Source: Blastomyces gilchristii SLH14081 (lineage: Eukaryota > Ascomycota > Eurotiomycetes > Onygenales > Ajellomycetaceae). Taken from it: 64,000 bases of DNA. Position 1 is the first letter of the stretch. Each line of letters starts with the position of its first letter. The notes under the pieces were generated by a model. The model saw only the letters and a list, made by a program, of their open reading frames with translations, was not told the origin of the DNA and made no database searches. The translations under genes and the position numbers were made by a program. Shown one piece after another: positions 39,234-50,716 of this stretch. The stretch spans positions 705,483 to 769,482 of the forward strand of contig NW_003101672.1 in NCBI RefSeq assembly GCF_000003855.2, written 5' to 3'.

Positions 39234-40133
39234 GGTGGTAGGGCTTGCTACCGGCAGACCAATTTACGGTCCCGGGCACTGTAGGTATCGCAATGAGAGC
39301 TGGCGCGACAAGTAATGGGGCTGTTGGAGCTGGTGATGATGTCGTTGGCGGCGAATGGTTTATGTGTCCGTCTGGAGCTACTAAGGCGGGCGAAGCGGCC
39401 ACAAGCGCAGGGAGCTGCAATCTATAAATACCAAGGCGATGGGGGTTTAGCTCACTACAACTATGTTTGTATCTGCTGTATGCAGTACTTAATTGTATAA
39501 ATCATTTCTTACTACAACAGTATGATGAGTCTTTCAATTTCCCAGCATGCTCTGCATTTTGAAGACTCTGGCTGGGTACATTGAAGGTTTCGTTGTTCTG
39601 TTCGTTGTTCTGTCAGGAAAGATGGAAAGATCCTGTTGTTATGAACTCACACAAGTATTCAGTGTTGTTCTGCCCGTTATTAACAGTGATATTGCCAGTT
39701 ATTTAAGGACAAAAACAACAGACTCAGGAACCTGAATTCCTTGTCTTGCAGGAGAGAACAGTGTGTAAGATCAAGCCATATGTAGTAGCTTAGTGTGTTT
39801 CTGCCCATAGATTCCACTGAAGGTACAGTCTGTGCCTGCACAAGCATTTCAGTTGGTGCTACATATTCCCAGCGTCAAACATTCTCAACGCTTAAAGCTT
39901 CGTTGGTAAAGAGTAGATTCGGGGTTGCTTAAGTTTAACTTGGGGTTGAGCGTCGTCCTTTAAATTTGATCCAGCAGCGCGCCAAGAAGCAACAACCGCG
40001 CGCGTTGCGTTAAATATACGGAATATTCCGCCACTAACCAAGACGTCACTCGCATGGCAAGGCATTCAATAAACCCATTAGGTTATTCCCATTCATGTAG
40101 CCAAGAGGGCATTCTAGGGCTCCCTCCTTCAAT
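39234..40133. other. Divergent promoter, OST1 / pseudouridine enzyme
   Basis: 900 bases between divergent genes. Short open frames (at most 89 codons) on both strands overlap the OST1 start and have no recognisable content. No clear named regulatory motif is seen. Confidence 0.6.
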
Positions 40134-43013
40134 ATGCCTACGCCACGAACCGCGGCTGCGCTATGGAGATGGTCGTATTCGCGCTTAAGAGTCCCAACCC
40201 AGCCAAGACATAGATCGATTCACGGACGGAGACATTTCGGGGAGACAAGAAAATACCTAAAGGTCTCGGAAGAGGTACAGGATGCCGTGGCTTCATCGAG
40301 ACCCGTCGTAGCTTTGGAAACGACCATTTACACGCATGGTACGCCGCTTGTTGAACTTCTCTCTACTCCCACAACTGTAACTAAACCCATACCTAGGATT
40401 CCCATATCCCGATAATGTCGCTCTCGCGTCCCGCCTGGAGTCAATTGTACGCCAGGGAGGCGCCGTGCCTGCTACTATAGGCGTACTCGACGGCGTTGCT
40501 AGGGTGGGAATGACACCCGATGAGCTTGCCGAGCTTGCATCTTCATCCCAGACCCAAAAGGTTTTGAAGGTCTCCCGTAGAGACCTGGGATATATCTGTG
40601 GCCTGGTAACTCAGCTACCGCCTAACTCCAGCGTGCCACGACCGCTGACCGTTTTCTAGGGTCTGAGCGGCAAGAAAATGAACGGGGGCACTACAATTGC
40701 CGGTACCATGGTGCTGGCTCATACTGCGGGGATTAAAGTCTTTGCTACTGGCGGTCTCGGTGCGTTGTGCGATGTTGCAAAGGATATTAATATGATTACA
40801 GGCTCTAACATCCAACAGGAGGTGTACACCGTGGCGGGCAAAACTCTATGGATATTTCTGGTGAGACTTGCAGCTTGACTTTTGCTTGAACAGTACTAAC
40901 ACATGCCATACGCAGCCGACCTGACTGAGCTTGGGCGAACACCTGTTGCACTCATCAGCTCGGGCTGTAAAAGCTTTTTGGATATCCAGCGGACGCTTGA
41001 ATATCTCGAGACTGAAGGAGTACTAGTCGGAGCTTTTGCAGATGGGCGCGAGGGAAACGTTGATTTCCCTGCCTTCTACACCAGAAACAGTGGAATAAGA
41101 GCGCCGAAAGTCATCCACGATGAAGCAGAAGCTGCTGCTATCATATGTAAGTTATTGATAACAGTTAACTTTGCTTTCTCTTGTGCTAGCTATATTTTGT
41201 TTCCTCCCTCTCTAGTTACTCTATTCGAAAAGTGGTCTGGATTTCGAAAACTCCCCAATTGACATACTTCTAGATGCACAGTCACGTTTAAACATATCCT
41301 CAGGATTGGTTTTCGCCAATCCAGTGCCAGAGAAATTTTCATTCCCGAAACAGGAGATTGATGATATAATTGAACAGGCCCTTGAGCTCTCTGAGCTTGA
41401 AGGGATCCATGGCAGTGATAATACCCCTTTTGTTCTAGCTAAAATTAGAGAGTTGAGTGGCGGAAAAAGTGTGGCTACAAACACAGCATTGGTTGAAAGC
41501 AATGTAGAACGCGGAACCAAAGTTGCAGTTGAACTTGCCAAACTGGAAACGGGGCGTCCTCTTGAAGGGAATCGGTGAGATAATTGTGTAACTAAATTGT
41601 GATTGGAAGCGCTGGCTGATTTGCTGTGATATTTTGCTACTCAGACATATGTCAGGTTATTTGGCAACTGCTTCGTTATCGTCAGAGTCACCTCCAGCTC
41701 AAGATGCCCTCAAACCTCCTAGTCCAGCAATAGCTGATCTCGAGCGACGCCCAGACAAGGTGGAGAAGACCAATGTATTAGTCGCTGGATCGCTTGCTAT
41801 AGACTTTGCATGCGATTATACGCCTGCATCACAGAAAGGTGATGGCATCCCTGCTCTGCACACATCTAATCCATCAATCATAAGACAAAACCTCGGGGGA
41901 GTCGGCCACAATGTAGCTCTAGCTGCAAATTACGTCGGCAGCTCAGTTCTCTTGTGCAGTGTCGTCGCGGATGATTTCAGCGGCCGCGCAGCTCTTGCTG
42001 CCCTGGAAAATAGTCAACCCAACTTACATTCTCAAGGCATTCAGGTACTTAGTCCAGCTACTGGCTGCAGGACTGCGCAATATGTTTCTGTCAACGACGC
42101 GAAGAACAATCTAATGCTCGCCATGGCTGATATGACAATCATGGAAGCACCGCAGCAATCCCTTGATTTCAACGCCTTCTGGGATCCTCTCATCCAGCGG
42201 GCACGACCAAATTGGGTCGTTATCGATGCGAATTGGAACCCAGATGTCATCTCGAAGTGGATTTCGCTAGCGAAATCCAACGGCGCCAAAATCGCATTTG
42301 AACCAGTCTCCGACGCAAAATCCACCCGCCTCTTCACACGCTCGGTTTCAAACTTAAAATCGATCATCCAGCCATCATTCACAATTCCAAACCACACTAT
42401 CGACATCGTGGCCCCTAATCGCCACGAGCTGACAACCATGTATACAACAGCCCGGGAATCTGGCCTCTTCGAAAGCGCTCAATGGTGGGAAGTCATCAAC
42501 TCCTTAGAGATGCCCAGTAGTGGCTCGCGTGATCGACTGGTCTCGATCACGAACTCTGAACTCGTCGACCAAGGGATCCCCCAGCAAGCCATTCAACTTC
42601 TTCCCTTCATCCCGTGCATAATCTCCAAGCTCGGCCCGCAGGGTGTGTTACTTACTCAGATCCTGCCGCCTGGTGATGCGCGGCTTCGTTCTGCGGATTA
42701 TGCACGGTATATTTTGGGCAGATCCTATGCCGATGGCAATAACAGCCCAATCGGCGGGGTATATATGCGTCTCTTCCCGCCGGCGGAAGTCTTGAAGGAT
42801 GCGGATGTGGTGAGTGTTAATGGGGCAGGGGATACGTTGCTCGGAGTTATTGTTGCGGGGCTTGCACAGGGTGAAGGGAGCGATGATGTCGGGTTAAGGA
42901 GGTTGGATGATATCATTTCTGTCGCGCAGCGGGCTAGTGTGGAGACACTGAAAAGTGCTGATGCGGTGAGCGCGGAGATTTCGAAGCTGGTAGGATCGTT
43001 GCAATGTATATAG
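40134..43013 (+). CDS. Bifunctional pseudouridine-5'-phosphate glycosidase / PfkB sugar kinase
   Basis: Fuses the two enzymes of pseudouridine breakdown. The N-terminal PsuG (indigoidine synthase A) domain cleaves pseudouridine-5'-phosphate to uracil and ribose-5-phosphate. The C-terminal PfkB kinase phosphorylates pseudouridine. Seven exons: 40134-40338, 40397-40605, 40660-40759, 40819-40860, 40916-41146, 41274-41574 and 41645-43013, giving 818 residues. PsuG motifs: [16 protein letters not shown] across junction 1, [47 protein letters not shown] rebuilt across the 42-nt fourth exon, and [10 protein letters not shown] with the Schiff-base lysine. PfkB motifs: [25 protein letters not shown] and the catalytic [10 protein letters not shown]. 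The first 36 residues are rich in Arg and Ser and lack acidic residues, so a mitochondrial presequence is likely. All splice sites are GT-AG. The order of the two domains is that of fungal fusion proteins. Confidence 0.93.
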
Positions 43014-43518
43014 GGCCTAATCAGATACCAAGTAATAGAATAGGGATAAATTGCCCTAATTTTTCACACACATGTATATACTTAAATTAGCACTAAAATA
43101 CATGTCTCAAATTTAGATACCCATGCAGTAATTCCAGTCAGTGCATAAATTACTTCATTTTCATAAATTCGTACCTTCCGGAGGGGGTAGGTGCGGCGTC
43201 CAAGTCAGCATACCTTCCGATTAAGTCAAAGCACATCTGCCCTCATAGCTTTGAGTGTACTCATATCATTCAGGAATGGGCCACGGAGACTTTGAAACGA
43301 CAAATACGTTAATCTGCGTATTCTGAGGCATCACAAGGCCTGGGAGTGGAACAGGTGGTCTAAATGAACGACGTAACCTTCCAACCAGTCGAACTCCTCC
43401 GCGGCTACCTTCCGCGTCTTTCAGCTATAATCATATCCCTCTCTGTGGAACTTCAACTGCAATTCAACAACCTGTGGTTTAGCATGCTGTTAAACCAACT
43501 TCTTGGACAGGGTCATCA
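43014..43518. other. Convergent spacer after the pseudouridine enzyme
   Basis: About 500 bases between two converging genes. No gene is supported. Confidence 0.6.
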
Positions 43519-44959
43519 TCATCGCCAATCTTTGATTAGCTCATTAGATTGCTGCGACTCCTCATCAAACACCTTCCATGCCCCTTCAGCATCCACCACA
43601 GGAAGAGCATCAACATTCCGGTCACTGGCACTCTTGTCATCTCCCTCCTTTGCGTTACCATTAGTCCGTGCCACTCCGTTGAACCCAGCCGGAACATACT
43701 TCGGGTCCAGCAGGCCCAATTGGACAAGAACACTAGCCTGGTCCCAATATACATTTTCATGACAAAGTTTGTTCCCGCGAACAGTAACTATGCTGACGAG
43801 TGCGATGGCAACTTCTTTATCAGTTGGCGGTATCCCGGGGAGCATCCACGGGATTTCATGCGTGTGTCTGAACGTAACGAACATTTCATCCACGATCCGA
43901 TTAGTGCCCACAGTCCGGGAGATGAGGCGTACATTTAGAGAGGGTGGGGTTCCTGGAATGAAGTAGTCTGCGTAGAAGCGAAATAGCTCATCACTACCGA
44001 ATCCTGTGCAACGAAAAGAGTCAGTCAGCTTCGCGCGTCTGATTGATCAGACCTCGTTCAGAAACTGATGATATTTAGCACGCCGAGGAAGCTATTGCAC
44101 AAACATACCCCCAGTCATAGTAGGTACAAAATTCACATACGAGTCCTCCGTCATCGTCTGCACCGCCCCCATCGCATCCTTTCTGGAATATAGCATATCG
44201 ATATGTCGCTCCCACACTGGCTCAAGGTCCCGATGGATCTCAAACCCCTGTAGTAAACATGCCAGCGTGCGCGACCATGCGAGCCGTGTGCTAATCTCGT
44301 CATATTCCGGGTTGTCCAGTTCTGCGAACCCAGGTTTTGCATGCAGGTAAGTGTAGCAGTTATTCATTCCGCCGAACTTTTGCGTTCCAGCAAGATGGAT
44401 TGTAAGGTGTAATTGAGAGGGGAAATCGCCTGTTGGACGTGGTATTCGAGGGGGATAATATGCGACTACTGCGCATAGCTTGGGCATTGGCTTTGTGCAT
44501 GCTTCTAGGACTAAGGATGCGGCTTCGCCAAATGCTGGATATGAGGATGATAGGTTGGTTAGCCATCAGATTTATACGCAATTTATTTAGTGTATATCTG
44601 ACTTTGGTTGAATACAATTGGGCTATTTCTAGTCAGCCTGGTCACATACCCACAATCGCATATCTCTCCCCTCGTTCCAGCGGATCCTCCAACTTCTGTA
44701 ATTGACCATTATATTCTCTTGGTAGGCCATTGTACGGAAGATATGCGACCTCAAAAGCTTCATCTTTGAAATGCTGGATCATCTCCTGGTCAAAATCTCG
44801 AGTATCCGCTGTGATTACTAGCCTTGGTCGGCCCGATGGCCACGAGAAATGCATTATCTCAACCTCACTGTGTGAAGAATAGCGTCGGAGCGGGGATAAG
44901 TGTTCTCTGATGCTGCTAGTCGTTCGGCGCAGGCCGTCGGAACTAAATCGCCGCCTCAT
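43519..44959 (-). CDS. Dienelactone-hydrolase-like protein with SnoaL-like C-terminal domain
   Basis: Exons on the minus strand are 44650-44959, 44109-44534 and 43519-44003, giving 406 residues with GT-AG introns of 115 and 105 bp. The N-terminal half resembles fungal proteins annotated as dienelactone hydrolase (PRLVITADTRDFD, AYLPYNGLPREYNG, PKLCAVVAYYPPRIPRP). The second half, from HIDMLYSRKDAMGAV through FRFYADYFIPGTPPSLNVRL to EHVYWDQASVLVQLGLLDP-like text (here ENVYWDQASVLVQLGLLDP), has the SnoaL/NTF2-like pattern. The usual nucleophile elbow reads AFGEAASLV, with Ala where a Cys or Ser would be expected, so hydrolase activity is doubtful. The ATG at 44959 was chosen because the open frame upstream runs into a tRNA gene; a later ATG (VEIMHFSW) is possible. 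Substrate unknown. Confidence 0.8.
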
Positions 44960-45277
44960 GTTGTCAAGTCTGGGATGGTTTATGCGTCTAAGCAAATGCT
45001 GCTTGATCTTTTCAGGAGAAAGAAGAAGAACTGGGGTTACATTACTCTTGAGTGGAACAAACCAATGAGCATTTGCATTATTTACGATGATTAATATGAC
45101 GTTGAACACAACTTGGTGAAGCGGGCCGAGGGGCAAAGTAAGGAAACTGGTTTCGCGAGTCAGAATTTCGCCAGCGGGAAAGCTTAAATATTTTTCTTTA
45201 GACGTATGCAAAAAGAAGAAAGAAAGAAAGTAATATACGGAAAAAAAAATATATATAAAAAAAAATTTAAAAAGAAA
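44960..45277. other. Spacer between the tRNA and the dienelactone-hydrolase-like gene
   Basis: Short A-rich promoter region for the minus-strand gene; it includes the tRNA terminator. No separate gene seen. Confidence 0.6.
45269..45273 (-). terminator. RNA polymerase III T5 terminator of tRNA-Lys
   Basis: Five T on the transcribed (minus) strand begin four bases after the tRNA 3' end, with more T-rich sequence beyond. This matches the usual Pol III stop signal. Confidence 0.75.
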
Positions 45278-45364
45278 GCCGAACGCGGGGATCGAACCCG
45301 CAGCCTTGCGGTCACACGAATGTGATCTAAGAGCCGCACGCTCTACCGATTGAGCTAGCCCGGC
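45278..45364 (-). tRNA. tRNA-Lys(CTT) with a 15-nt intron
   Basis: An 87-nt gene folds as a full cloverleaf. The acceptor arms GCCGGGC and GTTCGGC pair with two G-T pairs. The D arm is GCTC/GAGC. The anticodon stem TGCGG/CCGCA encloses CTCTTA, the intron and A. The T arm is GCGGG-TTCGATC-CCCGC. Anticodon CTT reads AAG (Lys). The intron GATCACATTCGTGTG lies one base 3' of the anticodon, the canonical nuclear position, and forms its own short hairpin. The B box GGTTCGATCCC is canonical. CCA is not encoded, as expected in eukaryotes. The mature tRNA is 72 nt. Confidence 0.95.
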
Positions 45365-45850
45365 TGGTTTCATGGGAGTGGGACGGACTGCTGGAAATTT
45401 TACCTCTTTTGGATGACATTACTTATTCTTTTCGCTATTATTGAGCTTTCTAGCGTTGGGGTATTTAATTCGCTATTTATGCTAATTATTCCCTGACATT
45501 TTTTCATTCTTTAAATGTGGTTGGATGAAACTGCGTTATATGGCGTTGTGAATTCGAAACTCGATTGAAAATATATAACTATCTTTTTGTGCTGACCTCG
45601 AGTAGCTACTTTATCTTTACTTCAATCCATCCTCATACCAAGTATTTAAATTTTAATCTATATCCATATATTCAAACATTCTTCACGTCTAGAACAGTCA
45701 ACACAAATGGCCATCCATAGCAAGCCTGAAGATATAGTATAAGTGCCGAGAGAAGCCGATATGCGATGAAATAGAATGATGAAGATGCTCTTAAAAACAG
45801 AAACCAGAGATAAAAAGAATATGCGCAGTAATACTGCGATGAGGATCCCT
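45365..45850. other. AT-rich intergenic spacer
   Basis: Upstream of the tRNA gene and downstream of the decayed remnant. No gene supported. Confidence 0.6.
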
Positions 45851-46525
45851 TCATGAATGAATTAGTGAATATGTGGCTGGTCTTTTCTCTCTTGTTCCCA
45901 CCCGGCTACCCCCTAGCTTAGCCCTATAAAAACTTCGCGATGGGATAATCGGTTTATGCCCTCGAAGTTTTATACTTTTCCCTTCGTCTGGATTCCCATA
46001 TCTCACATGTTTGGTTCTGACTAGATCCTTACCCATTTTAAATATCTTTATACGAGGCGGGTATGTAGTATTGACGACCTGCTCCCACCCACAAAGCTCC
46101 CTGTTGCGTATGGGCTCAGAATAAATCAATCATGGAACCGGAATATCCCGATATTTCTTGGCCGCACTGCTGGCTGGTTTGAGACGTAATGAATATCTTT
46201 GGCCATTGTCCGTGACAAGAAGCAGGGATCTGTATATGGCGAGGAAAGGGAGTGGGATGGGCTCCAGAAGATTGCGTGGTTTGCCATCGACAGATATCAC
46301 TTTCTTCCGGCCGTTGGCTGGTAAGCTATCGCAAAATATGCCAGTGCAGTAGCTGTTCAAACAACCCCAGACAAGACATTCACCGGGGATCCCAATCCAT
46401 ATACACGGCCATCTTCGGTTAATGCCAAAGTCACATTGGCAGCGGCAGCGAGCCTAACTATTTCAGTGCTCCTCGGGGCCTCATTTCTCAGAATGGCATT
46501 TGGCTCTGCATTGCCGTCATAGGTA
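45851..46525 (-). pseudogene. Decayed gene remnant, possibly RCC1-repeat-like
   Basis: Minus-strand open stretches carry protein-like text with breaks. Near 46430-46525 the frame reads IVRLAAAANVTLALTEDGRV followed by YGLGS, which resembles one blade of an RCC1-type beta-propeller. A shift in frame leads into 46130-46360 (FLAIYRSLLLVTDNGQRYSL, again repeat-like). This is followed in the same frame by a single TGA and another 92 open codons to 45851. One stop and one frameshift across about 220 codons suggest a recently inactivated gene or an unsplit intron. I could not find its beginning upstream, and the family call rests on one or two short blocks. Confidence 0.35.
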
Positions 46526-48357
46526 GAGATTGCACGCCCGGATCGCAGTTATCATTGGATCCCCAAGTCAAATCCGTTTTTTTTTTTTTTTTTTTTTGGG
46601 GGGGGGGGTTATAACACACTCTCTAGATGTAAGTTGAGCCACTTCAATCACGTCCGTACCTTTGCTATGGGCTCTCTCACTCCAACCATTACAGGCAAAG
46701 CCCGCCGCCATGACTATGCCCGCAAACGGCGACGTCAAATTAAAGCAGAGAGGCATTGGAAATAACAGTTCCAGCACGACTTCTAGAGACTTTGATGACT
46801 CTGTTTCTCTGGTTCCGCCGCTGCTCAATGGCCCGTTGGTACACGCGTGCTTGCTTCCCTTCTTGCTGGTCTCGGGCTTTAAGGTACCCTTATTAATTTG
46901 GTCGCATTTTTCGACAATTTTGCAACTTAAGAATGAAAAAAGGGGCGTATAGCTGACTAGTAGGTAGCAACAAGTATAAGCGAAGGCAGTTAGCGTGGAA
47001 GGTAATAAAGTTTTCGATGTCATATTATGGATATATATATGGCTCGATGTGTAGTAGATAGAATGAAGTAGGGGGATATAGAATTCGGAGTTTACATATC
47101 GGAGAGGGGGCAGTCGAAAGGTTTATGATGATGAAGTTTGAAATTAAGCTTTCATCCGCTCAGGAGGTCGGCACTGATTTGTTTAGTACTTCTGTCCTGA
47201 AGTAATTCTTTGTTATGTAAAGTTTTGTTTGTCCAACTGTATATTTATTTCCTCTCAGGAATAGAATTGGCATGATTGATAACAATGTAAATCTAGAAAG
47301 AAAGAAGAAAATGTGCCAGTGAGAACGGAGAGGGATGTTGTTGATTGGCTAATCAGGTAACTTAAGTTATGCGGAAACCTTTCCCTTTTCAGCCATAACT
47401 AGTGCAAGCCTCCTGCAACTTTAATCCAACCACAACCACCCTTGCAAAAGGGCTAGTTACAGCCTACAGGTCAAAACGAACTTGGTTGCTCATTGTACTG
47501 TACATCATGTACATTAGTTATGTCTATGACACTATCTATATTCGAGATAATATTCATCTCCCACTAACTCCTTCTAAGGAAGGATCCAACTCACGATAAA
47601 GACGATTTTCGGAATTGACTCTAACTTACCGACCAAGGCTCGATTAAATACAATTCGTCTCCATTCGCCTTAAATATTCCTTATATCACATGTGTGGAGG
47701 CAAGAGAAGCCTGGCCCTCATTTTTGTGGCTAAGGGGCTCTTTCCCCTATATCTGTTTCACATATTTCACAGGCTAAAGAACCCGGTTTCATGTCTTGCC
47801 GTACCTCAATGGCCCCAGGAGTAAATAAGTCTACCGTAGTGCATCTTGGGATTATAGAGCTTTCCCATGAATCAAATACTAGGTAGGAAAGATGACCACT
47901 CAAATGTGAAAAGTTCAGCGGTGGTATAATATTTGTTCCTTGTCTGCTCCACCTGATCAACAGCTATCTCACAAGAAATTAATTAGGAACAATATTTGTG
48001 CTTATGCAGAAGATGCTTAGATTTTTGAACGGAATCGTAATGGTGACATATTGGGTCTGATACCACTTCGTGTACGAGCATTGGCAGGGTTTCTCTGTTA
48101 GTGTAGGGACTCAGATGTGAATACCCCGTACGGGGGCGTGTTTTGGGTGGATATCTAGGACATAATCTGTACAGCAGCCTCAGATAGAAGTCAGGCAGTT
48201 TAGTGTTAGGACTGTTTTATGAGAAGTATTATGGGAATTGGAACGTTAGCGTTTGTTCACTTTTTAACCGACATAGCTCAATTTACATAAATTTAGCATT
48301 CTAAGTAAAGTTATAGGAAATCAGTAGAGGGAGAAACTTAATATTTCCTCTTTCCTT
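46526..48357. other. Intergenic region with a T21-G11 tract
   Basis: Contains T21 (46577-46597) directly followed by G11 (46598-46608). Open frames on both strands (46568-47023 minus, 46662-46952 plus, 47730-47960 minus) show no recognisable family. No gene is supported. Confidence 0.5.
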
Positions 48358-49641
48358 CTAGTCTAAGTATCTGCAAGTCGGCAATCTATAATTATCTACA
48401 TCCCAATACTTCCTTCGAACTCCGCTCCATTCCTCTTCAAGACGTGGGACTCTAACGTCTTCCCAATCAACATCGAACCCAGCTTCCAGGAGGTCCATTT
48501 CCACAACTTTCCGATAGACGTCATAGCTTATTTGTCGATCAGCCCCCATCCCATTGAAGAAGCTCCATTTGCCGTTTGGTTCAAGGAGACCAATAACTTG
48601 CTCCGAGAAGAATTCTCGGAAGTCGGAGTAAGATTCGGCAAAAGTGTCGTAATAGATTGCATCAAATGTCACTCCCTCATCGATGAGTCTTGGAAGGATG
48701 TCCTGCCACCTGCCTTCGTGAACGGTAACACCGGGCTTTTCATGCCAACCCTTTCTTTTCATGTCTGCTATGACGGCAGGATGCGCTTCGATAATGTGGT
48801 GGGCGTTCGGTTGCTGTGCTTGGAAAAGATTGTCCACGATTCCCATGCCATGCCCAATGTTTAAAACACGCAATCCGGGAGTGGGAAGAAGGGCTTTGGC
48901 AGACTTTGCCATGATGTCCGTCTCCCACGCCATCATCACGCCATTTTGATCTTCATCGAGTAATCGATCATGCTGGAATGTTAAATTCGATTGAAGGTAG
49001 CGAGAGCTGCTAACGTCAGCATCTGCCGACTCTGCCAAGTTCTGATTGCTGCCATTGCCCGATTCGGGCACCGCTTGTGATATGTCCTCCTGCGTTTGTT
49101 TTTCCTCTGCCAGAGGAGGAGCATCCTCTTCCTCTTCCTCCTCGCTACCATCATCCGATAGCATTTGATAGCCGTCTAATCGATTAAGTAGCATTTCAGC
49201 CCTCACGCCCGCATCGACCATCAAACTGTAAAGTTCTTCAAGCCCAAGTCTCCTAGCCAAACAGCCAGGAGTTTCATTTTTAGAATCCAAGTCATTCCAA
49301 ATAGCCCCTTCTTGCAGTAGAAACTTCACAACATCCCTCCCTCGGTCAGCCACACTAGCCGATTCATCTAAGGCTACTGTGGAATCTCCATTCGTGATCC
49401 CATTGGGGGTTTGTTGACTGTCGGTTGAATCCTCTGCATCTGATTCACAGGCAGCAATTGCAGCGTGAAGTGGAGTATACCCGGTCTCAGGATCTTTGAC
49501 ATTCACTGGATTTTCCGCTTTTTCATTTGCGCGGATTAATTGACGGAGTTTCGGAATGTTATGTTGTGACGCTGCAAGGAGAATTTCTTGAACGTCTGTG
49601 TCAACATCTATAGTGCCCAGTTCGTCACTGATGTCCGCCAT
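48358..49641 (-). CDS. RMT2: Protein arginine N-methyltransferase 2 (Rmt2)
   Basis: Intronless, 427 residues. Rmt2 is a type IV arginine methyltransferase that puts a methyl group on the internal (delta) nitrogen of arginine; in yeast the substrate is ribosomal protein Rpl12. The N-terminal third holds ankyrin-like repeats (TGYTPLHAAIAACESD, then VVKFLLQEGAIWNDLDSKNE), interrupted by an acidic Ser/Asp-rich segment. The methyltransferase fold follows: MMAWETDIM, motif I LRVLNIGHGMGIVD (about residue 260), HIIEAHPAV, FDAIYYDTFAESY, FSFFNG-type motif (here KWSFFNGMGAD) and the C-terminal PTCRYL. These blocks and the order of domains are specific to Rmt2. The ATG at 49641 is the first in frame, preceded by non-coding sequence. 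Confidence 0.96.
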   Translation of the reverse strand: MADISDELGTIDVDTDVQEILLAASQHNIPKLRQLIRANEKAENPVNVKDPETGYTPLHAAIAACESDAEDSTDSQQTPNGITNGDSTVALDESASVADRGRDVVKFLLQEGAIWNDLDSKNETPGCLARRLGLEELYSLMVDAGVRAEMLLNRLDGYQMLSDDGSEEEEEEDAPPLAEEKQTQEDISQAVPESGNGSNQNLAESADADVSSSRYLQSNLTFQHDRLLDEDQNGVMMAWETDIMAKSAKALLPTPGLRVLNIGHGMGIVDNLFQAQQPNAHHIIEAHPAVIADMKRKGWHEKPGVTVHEGRWQDILPRLIDEGVTFDAIYYDTFAESYSDFREFFSEQVIGLLEPNGKWSFFNGMGADRQISYDVYRKVVEMDLLEAGFDVDWEDVRVPRLEEEWSGVRRKYWDVDNYRLPTCRYLD

Positions 49642-50479
49642 GGCCGAGAACGCCTTTTCTCTCCTCCTTTCCCCTTTCAGTTCAATTTTAAATTGGCGGT
49701 TGGACTGTTAAATGTTCGTTTCGTTCTCAGAGGAAGATCATTTGCAAGCGGAAGGGCACTTGGACTGGACTGTTCGAGCTTCTTCTAGTTTGTGTCAAGT
49801 ATCCCGTGGTGGGAGCCTAGGTATCTGATTTTAAATGTAGACAACACCGATCTGCTTTACTCAACTTTTCCCCCCCACCTCCCAATACCGTATCATGGGG
49901 AGTTGCCCTGTAGGGTTTAGCGCCATCCAGATCAAATGCTTTCTGGCCTATTTAGACTTAGCGCACAGGAGTGACAGGTTGCCAGGTTTGCCAGCACGGT
50001 CTAACTACCAATTGATGGCACTAGCAGAGCGAAAGTACAAAAATTAACGTCAAGGAAAGAAAGGAAAAGATATTAGATAGGCGCCAGAGGAGAGTGTTTT
50101 ATATCAATCAGACGGGTGTCAGAGCGTAAGAACATTGGTTCCGAGGTATTAGGGATGGTGTTGGAACCCACGACCTCACAACCTCCAGCGCACTGTGACT
50201 TTCCAAGTCTCCATAACCTTCATAACCTTCGTAACCTCAGTGCCGGCCCTGACCCATAAAGGCCAAATCAGCTCTGAAAACCCTGCATCCCCCACTGTCG
50301 CCGCTGAATTAATCACCAAGTCCTGCACAACCAGCTCGCGCAGCTCGTTCCATCTGGCCACTGATCACATAATCGTCCATTGTCCCCTCCGAGTACATGT
50401 ATCGGATGAGAACCAACTAGTATCAACTATCCTTTGCACGCCGCAGCTTCTCAATCAACGGTTCCTTCCCCTTCCCCGA

Positions 50480-50716
50480 TCATTTGTCTTCCTTGAAGGC
50501 AACAGTGCGCTTCCGAGGCGCTGCGTCTCTCCTCCTCTACTTAGAGCTGTCATTATCATCACCATTAGCTTCGCCATCGCTGCTACTGCCGTCGTCGCTA
50601 CCATGGATGTCCATAGTTATCTTCTTAGTGCTGATCAAAATATACTCCTCACCATTATTTGACTCATGAATGTCATCGCGTCGAAAAAGTATAGTTGTAT
50701 TATACCTTGACCCGTT
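50480..50716 (-). pseudogene. Possible gene fragment with an in-frame stop
   Basis: A minus-strand frame without its own start reads YNTTILFRRDDIHESNNGEE, then an acidic Ser/Asp/Gly run, a TAG at 50537-50539, and RRRDAAPRKRTVAFKEDK before a TGA at 50480-50482. The mix of a folded-looking block, an acidic run and a basic tail is typical of coding sequence. One changed base would join the two parts. I do not recognise a family, and it could be chance or the end of an intron-containing gene. Confidence 0.25.

Noticed and set aside
45095..45373. N-terminal extension of the dienelactone-hydrolase-like frame up to 45373
   Set aside because: The extension overlaps the tRNA-Lys gene and encodes lysine/phenylalanine low-complexity text from an A/T-rich spacer. 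The ATG at 44959 is preferred.
47730..47960. 76-codon minus frame with HLSYLVFDSWESS text
   Set aside because: Looks slightly protein-like, but is short, has no family I know and no supporting exons nearby.
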